DNA of 64,000 nt from positions 66,956,802 through 67,020,801 of the forward strand of contig NC_034413.1 of NCBI RefSeq assembly GCF_002078875.1. The letters run 5' to 3'. This DNA comes from Numida meleagris (lineage: Eukaryota; Chordata; Aves; Galliformes; Numididae). The position numbers were made by a program, and so were the translations under genes. Below the pieces are notes generated by a model. The model searched no databases. It saw only the letters and a list, made by a program, of their open reading frames with translations, and had not been told where the DNA came from. Position 1 is the stretch's first letter, and each line of letters starts with the position of its first letter. Positions 41,801 to 51,799 of the stretch are shown in pieces.

Positions 41801-43588
41801 TTATGGCTACAGGAACAACTAGCAATATCTGTCAGGCCACACCAAATAATTTCTCTTACGTAAGTCATCAAGGAGCTGAGAAATAGAAACTGCATTCATC
41901 TATAAACAGACACATGATGCACTGAAGCTGGAAGGTGCAGTGCCCCTGGCATTAACACCACAGAGCTGTCAAATGTCTCATAAGGGTATTTTAAGGTGGT
42001 TTGTAACTCCTTACAGAGTGATGCAGAAGGTTGGCAAGAAAATTAAGGAATACTATATTCATCTCCAGTGAGAAGCAACTTACCTGATGATGCTAGAGTA
42101 CAGAAAAAGCAATGATGCTAACACCGACTTTTGACTTTGGACAGTATAAGCAATGCACCCTACAGAAATTGTTAGTGTTTGGAAAGCAAAAGGTGTTTCC
42201 AAAAGGATCTAATGGCTGGTGTCAGAAGAGAGAGGGCTTGTTTTCCCATTCCGTTTCCCTTTAAGTTATCAATAAGCTTCAGAGGTTATGTTTTTAACCC
42301 ACTGTGATTCTGAGTGGCTTTATTGAACACAGATCATATGATCCAGTACAATAAAGATGCAAAATTCCTGGGAGGGAAATAAGGAGGTATCCAACAAGCT
42401 GCTAGAGTGCAAAACATCTGGAAGCAAAATACAACCTGTGCTCGTGACAATTTCTATGCTCTTACCACAATCTTCATTAAGCAGCTGAAAGATTTTAAAC
42501 TGTCAATACGCTATGCTTCAATGTCATGTTTAGAAATATCAGCTTAGAGACAACAGTGATCAATCAGCAGTGCAGGAACAAAATCCTAAGCACACCTGAG
42601 TCTTCCAAATGCAACATTTTGTTTTTAAAAATCCCAAAATCACAAGCACTTAATCAGAGCACCCTCACCTCAGCCCCAGAAGCAATTTTCCTATCAATTG
42701 CAGAAACAAATGGTGGAGCAGAAAGGTTGCAATCAACAGTACAATATTTGCCAACCAGAAATGCTTTCCAGACATCTCAGCTTTCTGTCTCTCATCTTAA
42801 AGATCAGGCTTTCAAACACTGTCTGCTGTTTGATTTTTTCTTTCCCTTTAATAGTAAACTACATTTCTAGTCTTCTTGATTGCAAGCATTGCTTTGATGC
42901 AAAATACATGTTTCTTCTCTAATATTAAGTGATTATTCCGTGGATAAAACCAGGAAATTCCCTCATTTTCCCCAGAAAGCAAGAAACATATTAAGATTTA
43001 ATATCACCTCATCAGTAGTCTACAAGGCAGATCAGAATAAAATCTGTAAGGTTGTTGCTCTGGTCCTCAGAAGCTCTTAGCCACATTAAAAAAAATAGTA
43101 AAAAAAGATATTTTATTATAATTAACATGTTTTATTAAAGCTTTATCTCATTTTCTTTTTGCTGCTTCTTTTCTCCTCACAGTTTTTACGTTTGCTTTCA
43201 TTCCTCCCTTTGATGTCTATATGCTCTTCATCCTTTTATTGAAAACACACAGCACTACTCATTTCCATCCAGCCATTCCTCTTTTCAGAACACATTTTTC
43301 CCATGCCTGACTTTGCCTCTGCCCTCTACAGCTCTTCTACAGCTCAATGAGAGCATGGGGAGCATATGCTCTGGTGACAGCATTCATTAGAAAGTGGCAC
43401 ATGAACAAAACACCTTCCATTTCTTTCAGCTCTCACCTAGATACTGAAAGTAATGTGTTCCCCTCATATGAAAAAATTATTAATTAATAAATAAAAGCAG
43501 AGCCTGTACCTGTTATATAGTTACTACAAATATGAACGGTACGTTGAAAGGGAGGATTCAAGAAGATGACAAAATTGGCACTTTCTTT

Positions 43589-43594
43589 ACTTAC
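43589..43594 (-). other. Splice donor of the LRP1B LDLa exon
   Basis: On the minus strand the exon ends ...ACAT and is followed by GTAAGTAAAG, a full match to the vertebrate donor consensus at +1 to +6. The exon ends one base into the codon for the sixth LDLa cysteine, the phase-1 boundary usual for LDLa exons in LDL-receptor family genes. Confidence 0.85.
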
Positions 43595-43720
43595 ATGTGT
43601 CTACAGACTCATCTGAATCATCAGGGCAATCAGGTTCTCCATCACATAGCCAGTGCTGGGAGACGCAAGTCACGTGATCATGGCACAGAAACTCTCCTAC
43701 ATCACATAACTGATGTTCCT
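43595..43720 (-). CDS. LRP1B: LRP1B exon 2 (first LDL-receptor class A repeat), internal coding exon
   Basis: Read on the minus strand, the exon has two bases finishing a codon, 41 full codons and one base starting the next, so it is phase 1 at both ends. The 41 residues form an LDLa module with cysteines at exon residues 5, 12, 18, 25 and 31; the sixth is split across the donor (T at the exon end). The calcium ligands are where the family has them: W23, D26, E28 (backbone), D30, D36, E37, in the context [16 protein letters not shown]. The stretch [14 protein letters not shown] matches the LRP1B N-terminal repeat as I remember it and fits LRP1 clearly less well. LRP1B is a giant type I endocytic receptor at the cell surface, and its ligand-binding clusters are built from such modules. 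Exon 2 is numbered by analogy with human. The LDLa call is very secure; the LRP1B call is strong but made from memory. Confidence 0.9.
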
Positions 43721-43760
43721 CTGAAAACAAGAATGTTTTAGAATGAGGTGATTAAAAAAT
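43721..43760 (-). other. Splice acceptor of the LRP1B LDLa exon
   Basis: On the minus strand the intron ends TTGTTTTCAG directly before the exon's first base at 43720. The pyrimidine tract is short and interrupted, and a run of six T lies farther upstream. TTTAAT around 43752, about 32 nt from the exon, fits the loose vertebrate branch-point pattern; TCTAAAAC nearer the AG is an alternative. The AG and tract are seen directly; the branch point is a guess. Confidence 0.8.
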
Positions 43761-44089
43761 GGAGGAAAATAAAGTGACACAATGAAAATTAAAAGTAGAA
43801 AATAAAGTGATATTGAAATCAGGCATCAAAATAATGAACAGAAACAATGTGAAGCAGTAATTTAATGAGGTGTCTAATGGCAATGCCCTTACTCAGGCTG
43901 GATAGCCCTAAAATCTAGGTCCGCCTCATAATCATTCCAACCAGACACGAACAGGCTTAACAGTAACTACCTGTATGAAGAAGAATGTTAAGAATTCCTA
44001 CTCTTCAGCTCTTTCACTATTAAGTAATTTTGTTAAATTCAACAACCTTTAATTTCGTATTTTTGTTTTTCAACCACCAAAATCTGATA
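43721..44089 (-). other. LRP1B: 3' end of LRP1B intron 1 between exon and CR1
   Basis: This AT-rich intronic stretch of about 370 bp separates the exon from the sense-oriented CR1 insertion. Apart from the acceptor signals I see no second exon, no repeat and no open frame of note. Confidence 0.6.
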
Positions 44090-44177
44090 TCATAGAATCA
44101 CAGAATGACCTGGGTTGAAAAGGACCATAATGATCATCTAGTTTCAACCCCTCTGCTGTGGGCAGGGTTGCCAACCA

Positions 44178-44778
44178 CTAGACCAGGCTGCCCAGAGCCA
44201 CATCCAGCCTGACTTTGAATGCCTCTAGGGATGGGGCATTCACAGCCCACTTGGGCAACATGTTCCAGTATGTCACCACCCTCTGTGTGAAAAACTTTCT
44301 CCTAATATCTAACCTAAATCTCCCCAGTCTTAGATTAAAACCATTCCCCCTTGTCCTATCACTATCCACCCATCTAAACAGTTGTACTCCCTCCTGTTTA
44401 CATGCTTCCTTCAAGTATTGGAAGGCCACAATGAGGTCTCCCTGGAGCCTTCTCTTCTCCAAACTAAACAAGCCCAGTTCCCTCAACCTTTCCTCATAGG
44501 AGAGGTGCTCCAGCCCTCTGATCATCTTGGTCGCCCCCCTCTGAACTTGTTCCAAGAGCTCCGTGTCTTTCTTGTACTGAGGGCCCCAGGCCTGGACGCA
44601 GTACTCCAGATGGGGCCTCATAAGACCTGAGTAGATGGGGACAATCACCTCCCTCTCCGTGCTGTTCACTCCTCTTTTAATGCAGCCCAGAACATAGTTG
44701 GCCTTCCGGGCTGCCAGCACACACTGCTGGCTCACGTCCAGCTTCTCGTCCACCAGGACCCCCAAGTCCTTCTCCACT
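44178..44778 (-). pseudogene. CR1 ORF2 remnant: C-terminal region after the deletion
   Basis: This open stretch starts at [18 protein letters not shown] and continues through [48 protein letters not shown] and [18 protein letters not shown] to the family's usual stop. All are recognisable segments of the CR1 ORF2 C-terminus. The frame is open for about 200 codons, so apart from the internal deletion this part is not heavily decayed, which suggests a moderately young copy. The ATG that opens the frame lies upstream of the junction and has no functional meaning. Confidence 0.9.
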
Positions 44779-45329
44779 CGTGACCAGCCTCCACCCTGAC
44801 ACAGAACCATTAATCACAACCCTTTGGCTGCAACCAGCCAACCAATTCTTAATCCACTGAACAGTCCATCCTTCAAATCCACACCTCTCCAACTTAGAGA
44901 AAAGGATGTGGTGAGGAACCATGTCAAAGGTTTTGCAGAAGTCCAGAAAGATGACATCCGTTGCCCTTCTCCCATCCACCAATGCTGTCACTCCATCACA
45001 GAAGGCCACCAGATTGGTCAGGCAAGATCTGCTCTTGGTGAATCCCTGCTGGCTGTCTCGGATCACCTCTTTGTCTCGTATCTGCCTTAACATAGCTTCT
45101 AGGAGGATCTGCTCCATGATCTTCCCAAGCACAGAGGTGAGGCTCACCATCCTGTAGTTCCCCAGGTCTTCCTTTCTACCTTTCTTAAAAATGGGAGTAA
45201 TGTTTCCCTTTTTCCAGTCACCAGGGACTTCACTGGACAGCCGTAATTTTTCAAATATGATAGAGAGTGGCTCTGCAACCAATCAGCCATCTCTCTCAGA
45301 ACCCTGAGATGGATATTATCTGGCCCCAT
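44779..45329 (-). pseudogene. CR1 ORF2 remnant: reverse-transcriptase fingers and palm, partial
   Basis: The translated remnant shows the reverse-transcriptase signatures [33 protein letters not shown] and [16 protein letters not shown]; the last holds the motif A aspartates. The reading frame changes near 45280: [16 protein letters not shown] lies in one frame and [13 protein letters not shown] in another, so a small indel has broken it. Similarity stops just after a WRLVTSG segment. The motif B region and the catalytic Y/FxDD motif C that should follow are absent. The N-terminal endonuclease is also missing because of the 5' truncation. No active enzyme can be made. Confidence 0.92.
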
Positions 45330-45340
45330 GAACTCATATA

Positions 45341-48300
45341 CAATATATTGTTGAGATATGGAAGAGTTAATTAACTCAAGATTACTCCGTCATTAATTAA
45401 CCAGTCTATCATTAATTAAAGCCCACAAAGCCTCTTTTCAATATATTATATTCAATTTATCAATGCATTAATTGTAGTAGTTCTGTCCACAGTGTTGCAG
45501 CTATAGATCACTGGAAAGGCTCCTTGCTGATAAAACAGAGAAGCAACGTCACAGGCTTCAATACTGTTACAAAGATAGAAAAATGAGTATATAGGAAAGA
45601 AAGAAACTAAACTTGATTCCACCTGTAGATCTACTCACAAGCTTGGTTCACAGCAAAAAGCAATGGGTATTATTAAATGTTACTAATCACTGCTAGCATA
45701 TCTCAAGTCATTGTCCTCCTAGTCGGCTAGCTCCAGCAACTTTTAGACTGATTTGCTCTTGTGCAAGACCAGCTTTGCAACAGCTTGTGATTAAATGCTT
45801 AGAATTATCCAGAAGCCTTACTACATTCATTTCTTAGCTCTGTCAACTAGCAATTAGCGTTATAACAAACACCCAGTGTTCCTCCAAATAACTCAGCTGG
45901 CTTTCTAAAAGGAAAACAAAACATATTTTCTAGACAATATATACACACTGCGTTCTCTAATCTTGTGAAGATAATGTTTCTAAGCACGCTTGTAAGGCTG
46001 GCTCTAAGCTTCAAAAGAAAACTTATGGCAAAGTTCTTGGGACTCTGGGAAAGAACTAAGAATATTGTGTGAAAATTAACCTATCCATTTCCTATACACA
46101 CATCTCATTTGCAAGGTCAGCCTATAAATCTATCGATGGATATCATTTCAAATGAGTCAAAGCTGCAACTATTAGGTAGATACCATTTGTATTACTTAAC
46201 ATGGCTACCTAATGGCTTCTGTAACTATATAGGAATTTGCATTTACAGTAAGGAGCTCAGTTATGTTGTTCATCTTTGCACAAAATGAATGACTGCATAA
46301 TCAAAAAGTTTACATGCTCGAGGAAGCAGTTTTGCTTCAATATCTCAGGGAGATGCTTAAGGCTTTTGCTTTGAAAGCGCGTCTCAAAAAACTTGCTGGA
46401 AGTAAGAAAGAGGGAGGGAGTTTGGCAAGTCATAGCATTTCAAGGTTATGCAGCAATATGAGCAGATCTATATGAATAATTTTTAAAGTATTTTCATTAC
46501 ACTGTTTAAAAATCCATAGTAGATCTGTTTGTCTCTGGGAGCCTTGTAACACAATGTGAGCTGTCAGTACTACATGACTGTTCCTAACAGACAATGAAAA
46601 CTAGCCCCAGACCAGTTATCTACCATGGTTCCATATTTATAGCTCTCAAGAATTATTTTCTTGTCCTTCAAATGGGCACGTGGGTGGTCCCAAGTATTAG
46701 ATCAGTGGAATTTCTCAAATGCTCACAGTATTCATTCAATGCCTTTTCTTCCTTTGGCACACACATATTTCTCATAGAAAAAAAAAATAGTTAAAATGGC
46801 TAACTTACATGACTTAAGGTTGATAAAATCAATTTTTTCTTTTCTCTTCCCAAGGATTTCTAAACTGACAGCTAAGTGGAAAAAAACTAAACTGCTGAAT
46901 AAATATAAAAAGTTCAAATTTCTGAAAACATGTACGCAATCAAGTTTACACACCCAATTATCTAAATGCAAAATTCCTATTGAAAAAGAAATCTCATTTC
47001 TTTTCTAATTCCTAACTGGCAATAATTGACTAGAAGGAGAAATCAATGCTGTCATTTATGCTGAAATGTAATACTCCAAGTCTAATTACATAGTGCAGCA
47101 AGCAGAGCCCCAGCATTGAGAAAATCACATCTGAGGCTGATAAAGAATTTTAGAATAGCTGTTTAAGTTGGTAAACAAACCTTACAGTGATGCTAATGAA
47201 AGCAATTCTGCAAATTTCACATTGATTTTAGGTGCGAGGTCTGTATTAAATCCCACCTGTAGCTCCTGTGGCCAGCACTGAAGAAAACTTGGCAGCAAGG
47301 GAGGAACAGCTCCCTGGGGTGTGTCAGATTTGAGGTGGAACAGTAACCAGTATGGCCATGCTGCCATTAATTCAGAGACCCTTCTCCTCTGCATCGTTCC
47401 ATTATAGTTTATACTTTTATCTGTAATAAAATACCTCTTCACTACTCAGTGTCAGCTGCCAGTCAAAACATACCCAAACAGCAAAATAGCAAACTCGGAA
47501 GAATACTAAGTGCTCAAGTAAAGGGCATTCAAATGAGGAAATGTATGGAAATGGGACGTATCCTGTCACTGTGCTCAAGGGTAATGAGAGGTTGACACAA
47601 AAAAAAAAAATAAATTGGTAACACTGCTGATGGGAAGAGGTTTTTTTATTTATATATATGAGGAACACTGCTACAGAAGCCAGTTAGCACTAGTGTGGGT
47701 GATTATCCCATGCCTATTAGAGTTCCAGGTTGCCCTAAAGCAGCAGATGGTCACTTATGACTACATAAATAAATACCATCTTATTTTGGGTAAAAATTAC
47801 AAAGAGTGCCTATCTTGAAGTAAATAAGATTTAAAAAGCTACTTCATACATAGCTTGGTTATGGGCAATGTGTTTGGAGAAAGAGTTTGTTTTCCAACTT
47901 TTTTTTCCTCTAATTAAAACAATTTAACTATTTCCACACAATTGCACTTTTTGCATTTAATCTATTCAAGACTTAAGAAATTAAGGGGAGATAAGCTTTT
48001 CATATCTGCTATCTACAGAAAAACCCAACAGAGTGAGAAGAAATAGTAACTTAAGCACTTCGAAAAACAGATCTTGTTTAGAAGAAAGCAGCTTAATATT
48101 AGCTCGGGGTTTTATTGGCTCTGAAAATGCTTTTTCAAACTGTTTTCTTTTGCCTATCTATAGAATTATCGCTTACTTTCAGCTGCTATCTTTGAAAAAT
48201 GAATTGGACCAGTTAATCATAAATATGCTGTAATTGGTGTTCTTTTGAAAAAAAAAAAAGAAGAAAACAAGAAAAACGCATCCTAAAAATGGGCATCTAA

Positions 48301-50227
48301 GAGGTCCTTATTTCTCAACAGAAGAAAACAGTGATTTTCAGTGGCACCTCACTGCACAGTTTCCTTCTGTATCCTGTGTGCTGAGCTGGCAGGCTCAGTG
48401 CGGATGAGAAAATTCACATATTTTTAACATACCAATTCTGAGATACAGAGCAGATGGTTAGAAATCATCTCTCTATGGGTAAGTGAACGCTCTGTCTCCC
48501 AAAGGACAATACTCCTACCCTTAGCTGCAAACACCTGGCAATGCCTCTTAGAAGGAAAGTTTCACCAAAAAAATATCCAAAAAACTGTGCCTTTGTTTTA
48601 AAGTCAATGTTTATACAGAGAAAAAAACTCAGTCTGCCAAAAGACGAGCAACAGATTTAAGAGGACAAACCTCTAAATCTCCATTAGGAAGCTAATTACG
48701 CGTACACAACTACACTAAAGCTGGAAAAAAATAATAATTCCTGGTTAGATTTATCAGTACTTGCACTTTCCAAAGGTTCTCACATTCATATCTGCAGTGC
48801 ACTGCAGGTTATCAGGGATCTTAACAAGGACTATGCAGGAGATAGTGTTTGTGTAATTGAGTGCTTTTTCAGGTCTACAGCAAGAAGGTAAATGATTCAC
48901 TGGGAGTCTGATTAGTAGCTGCTTTTATCAAAGAGCCAGGCACTGTGATGGTGTACTCCTTGCCCTCCCACCCAGCCTGGTGTCCTTGGGACTGATAGCA
49001 ATCAAGGTCTCACCAGGCACAGTTAACGACCACCATATTGTCTCAGACTGGGTGCTCAGAGACCCGATAACAGACGCTCAGTTCAACTGATCCAAATCTA
49101 AGTTGTACAACTATGTGTCAGTCATCTTACCCCACAAACAGCAAGCAGCCTAAGAACGCTTTGGGGAGTTCTCCTTGCAAGCAGCTGGCTGCACACCTGG
49201 ATCTCCCCGTTGAGTAGGAACACCTCTTGAAGTTACTCAACACCTGCGCAGATTCACCTGGGACGTGGTGATGCCTTGCCAACATATCTGCAGTAAGGGA
49301 TTGCTTGTTTTAAAGCTAGACTAGCTTCGCTAAGATTTGAGCTTAGATTTGTTATGCACTCCCACCCTCTGTGTAGCAAATAGTCAAGGATATCAAGCCA
49401 TTTCGAATCTTGTTAAGTCACTGTCATCATTGTTCAAATTATATCAATTTTATATCAGTTAAATATCTTTCTGCCTTCCTCTTACAAGTGAAGCGTGCAG
49501 TGCTTTAGACTCCATCCATGACAGCTGCACAGAGAAACTGTTGTATTTCCAGAATTGCTTTCCCCCGTAAGCATCAGCACCATCCCTGCTACTCAGGGGC
49601 ACTCCACGGATTTGCAAGGCTTCTGCCATGGCTTAGACAGCTCCATCACCCCACAACCCCTCTCACATGGGAGCTGCTCGTTGTGCTGTCCTCAGAATGC
49701 CTCAGTCTCCATCTGCTGAGAACACCCGAGGGTCCCCAAAAAAACAAATCTTCCATATGGCAACATTCTTCAAAGTGGGAAAAAAAAATCAACAAAAATA
49801 ATCAACCTAACAGCCTTGATCCATTACAGAAGGAAGCTTGCTCATTAAGGTTTCACTACATGTTCATAAATACAACACGTGGTAACTAATCCAAAAATAT
49901 ATATTCAAATACAAGCTTCTTACTGATATGATATACCAGCAAATAAATGAATGACCAGGGGAAAAAAAAAAGATAATAATGTCTAAAATGTTTTGTAAAA
50001 CAAGCTTAAACTAACTTGAAGTTAGAATATTTTATGAATTCAATATCTTCAATTTTGGTACCCCAAAAAAACTACCTTTCCTATGATTCAATCAAATTTG
50101 GTGATGGAAAAATTGAGAAAAGAAGAATGCCACCACATTTTTCCTATTAGGTAAATGCTGGAAGTTTAAAATGACAGTGTGGCTCCACATGCAAATAAAA
50201 GAAAATACAGAACAGAAACACATACCA
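45341..50227 (-). other. LRP1B: Intron 1 of LRP1B upstream of the large CR1
   Basis: Begins with the palindrome and TAATTA cluster at 45364-45420. Otherwise AT-rich, except for a GC-enriched block at about 48940-49390 that I cannot assign. The plus frame at 49518-49889 has no recognisable domain. Confidence 0.5.
45364..45420. repeat. 14-bp palindrome and TAATTA cluster beside the CR1
   Basis: GAGTTAATTAACTC at 45364-45377 is a perfect palindrome. Two copies of ATTAATTAA follow within about 45 bp, giving three TTAATTA cores just outside the 5' truncation point of the CR1. TAATTA is the common homeodomain core, but such sites arise easily in AT-rich DNA. Confidence 0.6.
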
Positions 50228-50277
50228 GTACTGGACTCAACAATCTTTGTAGGACCCTTCCAACCAAACTATTCTGA
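50228..50277 (+). mobile_element. CR1 LINE 3' end, short
   Basis: TACTGGACTCAACAATCTTT followed by GTAGGACCCTTCCAACC and ATTCTGA matches the CR1 3' UTR end in plus orientation, opposite to LRP1B. Only about 50 bp is visible. Confidence 0.7.
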
Positions 50278-51772
50278 ACTGCTCACGTTTTGTCTCTAAC
50301 TCCTTACCCAGGAGAAACTCCAAGGAAAAAGGGAGACATTCCTGCCAAAATAGCACTTAGTACAGAAGTAAAAGAGCTGGAACACTAATGAAAATTTAGA
50401 AAGGCCGATGGCAGCAGGCACAGGACTGGGCTTCAGGTGTATTTTTACATTCTGATCCACTCAATGGCGACTGCATCACCTGTGTACACTATGTGGGAAC
50501 TATCAGTGATGATAATAAAGCAGTTCTGCCATGTTTCAAATATATTATGCAACCATAAACTTGCACTTTAAAGTTCATAATTAGCTTTGCTTTGATTTTA
50601 ATTAAGTTATCTTCATTACAAGAGCTTAAAAACTTAGGACTTTTTTTCCCCCTCTCAAAAGCATGTTTTCCATTTGGGATTTTCTTTGATCTCTCACTCT
50701 GAAACATGGAAGGTTTTGCAGATTAATTTCTGCAAATTTTACTCAGAAGCTGAAAAGTATATTCTGGCAGTAATTTACGATAGAATTCATCATATGCTAA
50801 AATCTAAATTATTATAACTGAAAGGGAGATGGGAAGAAAAAGCATGCGCTGCAGTTCCTACTTAGGACTTCCCAGACTTACATAATCATTTCCCAACCTT
50901 TTTTTTTTTTTTACCTTTTGAGTTAAACTCACATTTTTAGAGCCCAACATGCAGTAAAACATTCAGGTTTTGGTTGTGCTAAAGTACAGGCAACATCCTT
51001 GGAATGTGTCTTACAAAATGTTAAGCGGAGTTTTATGTTCAGAATCTAAAAGAAGTGCTGTTATCACTGGATTCTGTCCTGCTCAGTTCTGTACAAAGTC
51101 AGAGAGCAGTAATTTTGCTCATGGGATCCATCAGTCTCTCCTGGTCAACTAGGCTTTGATTAGCAGCACTGTATTGGAAAAGGACTTAACCGGCAATGCG
51201 TTTCTATACATACATATACATTCTTTCTTGGAGATGCTATGTTTTTCGTATACTTATTCAGTTCCCAGTGTGCTAGTCATCACATAATCAGCAGTTACTA
51301 ATCAACTAATTGATTTTACTCATAGGCAAAGCACACATGCAGGTGCCAGTCCCTTGCAGCACCATATGTTCAGCTCCTGCTACACATCTTCAGGTGGCAC
51401 GTGGAGGCATTCCCCTAGTCAGCACATCTGCCCCCCAACAAGGTTGCGGGCAATTTGCTTACTGTTTGGTCAGTCTTGACATTAGACATCATACTTCTCA
51501 GTCATCTATTAAAATTCACATTCAGATTCCTTATGTACGTTATTACACAGCTAAAATAATTCTTATTTTCCAGGCTTTCCCAGTGTTACAGATCAAGCTG
51601 AGCAGGTAATGTTAGAGATTATTATTAACAAGACGACCAGAAATATCCACTACTTCATACAAATTGTATTTTGGGAGCAGGGAGGTGATAAATCTAGGGG
51701 CAGCCTTGTTCCCCTCGTTTTTGCTCTTCCTTCGACTACACAGTACCCATTAAGGGGGCTGACCCTGCATCC

Positions 51773-51799
51773 CCTCCTGTGGATTTGAACCACAGGAGG
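51773..51799 (-). repeat. Perfect 10-bp hairpin with a tRNA T-arm-like core
   Basis: Plus-strand arms CCTCCTGTGG and CCACAGGAGG enclose ATTTGAA. On the minus strand the centre reads GGTTCAAATCC, which fits the B-box/T-arm pattern GGTTCRANNCC with a 7-nt loop. The upstream minus-strand sequence does not fold into acceptor, D or anticodon arms, so this is not a tRNA gene. Confidence 0.7.

Larger units (their letters stand above)
28692..43594 (-). other. LRP1B: Intron 2 of LRP1B, 5' part next to the exon
   Basis: Nearly 15 kb without a transposon I can recognise, the longest such run in the window. It holds a G15 tract (29715-29729), the hairpin cluster at 31799-31860, a GC-enriched block near 32560-32950, the inverted repeat at 38778-38803 and an A16 at 41033-41048. 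Frames such as 32733-33011, 39636-40061 and 42526-42870 have no domain or exon support. Conserved non-coding elements may sit here but cannot be judged from one sequence. Confidence 0.5.
44090..45340 (-). mobile_element. CR1 LINE, 5'-truncated, with internal deletion
   Basis: Read on the minus strand this is the 3' part of a chicken-repeat-1 non-LTR retrotransposon. It covers part of the reverse transcriptase, the C-terminal region of ORF2 to its stop near 44178, and the short 3' UTR ending in the CR1-type TTCTATGAT tail. It is cut at the 5' end near 45340, as most CR1 copies are. The coding part is broken by a frameshift near 45280 and a deletion with frameshift near 44775. It lies in the same sense as LRP1B, 370 bp upstream of the exon. 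There is no poly-A tail, as expected for CR1, and I found no clear target-site duplication. It is inactive. Confidence 0.95.

Noticed and set aside
1..43594. Search for the next LRP1B LDLa exon downstream of the identified one
   Set aside because: No second cluster matching the LDLa Cys/Asp pattern with flanking splice sites was seen on the minus strand, so I do not annotate one.
43532..43741. Plus-strand open frame of 69 codons over the LDLa exon
   Set aside because: It is the antisense of the real minus-strand exon; the splice signals and LDLa residues are on the minus strand.
44215..45157. Several plus-strand frames (44215-44499, 44382-44630, 44824-45090, 44921-45157)
   Set aside because: All are antisense shadows of the CR1 ORF2 remnant.
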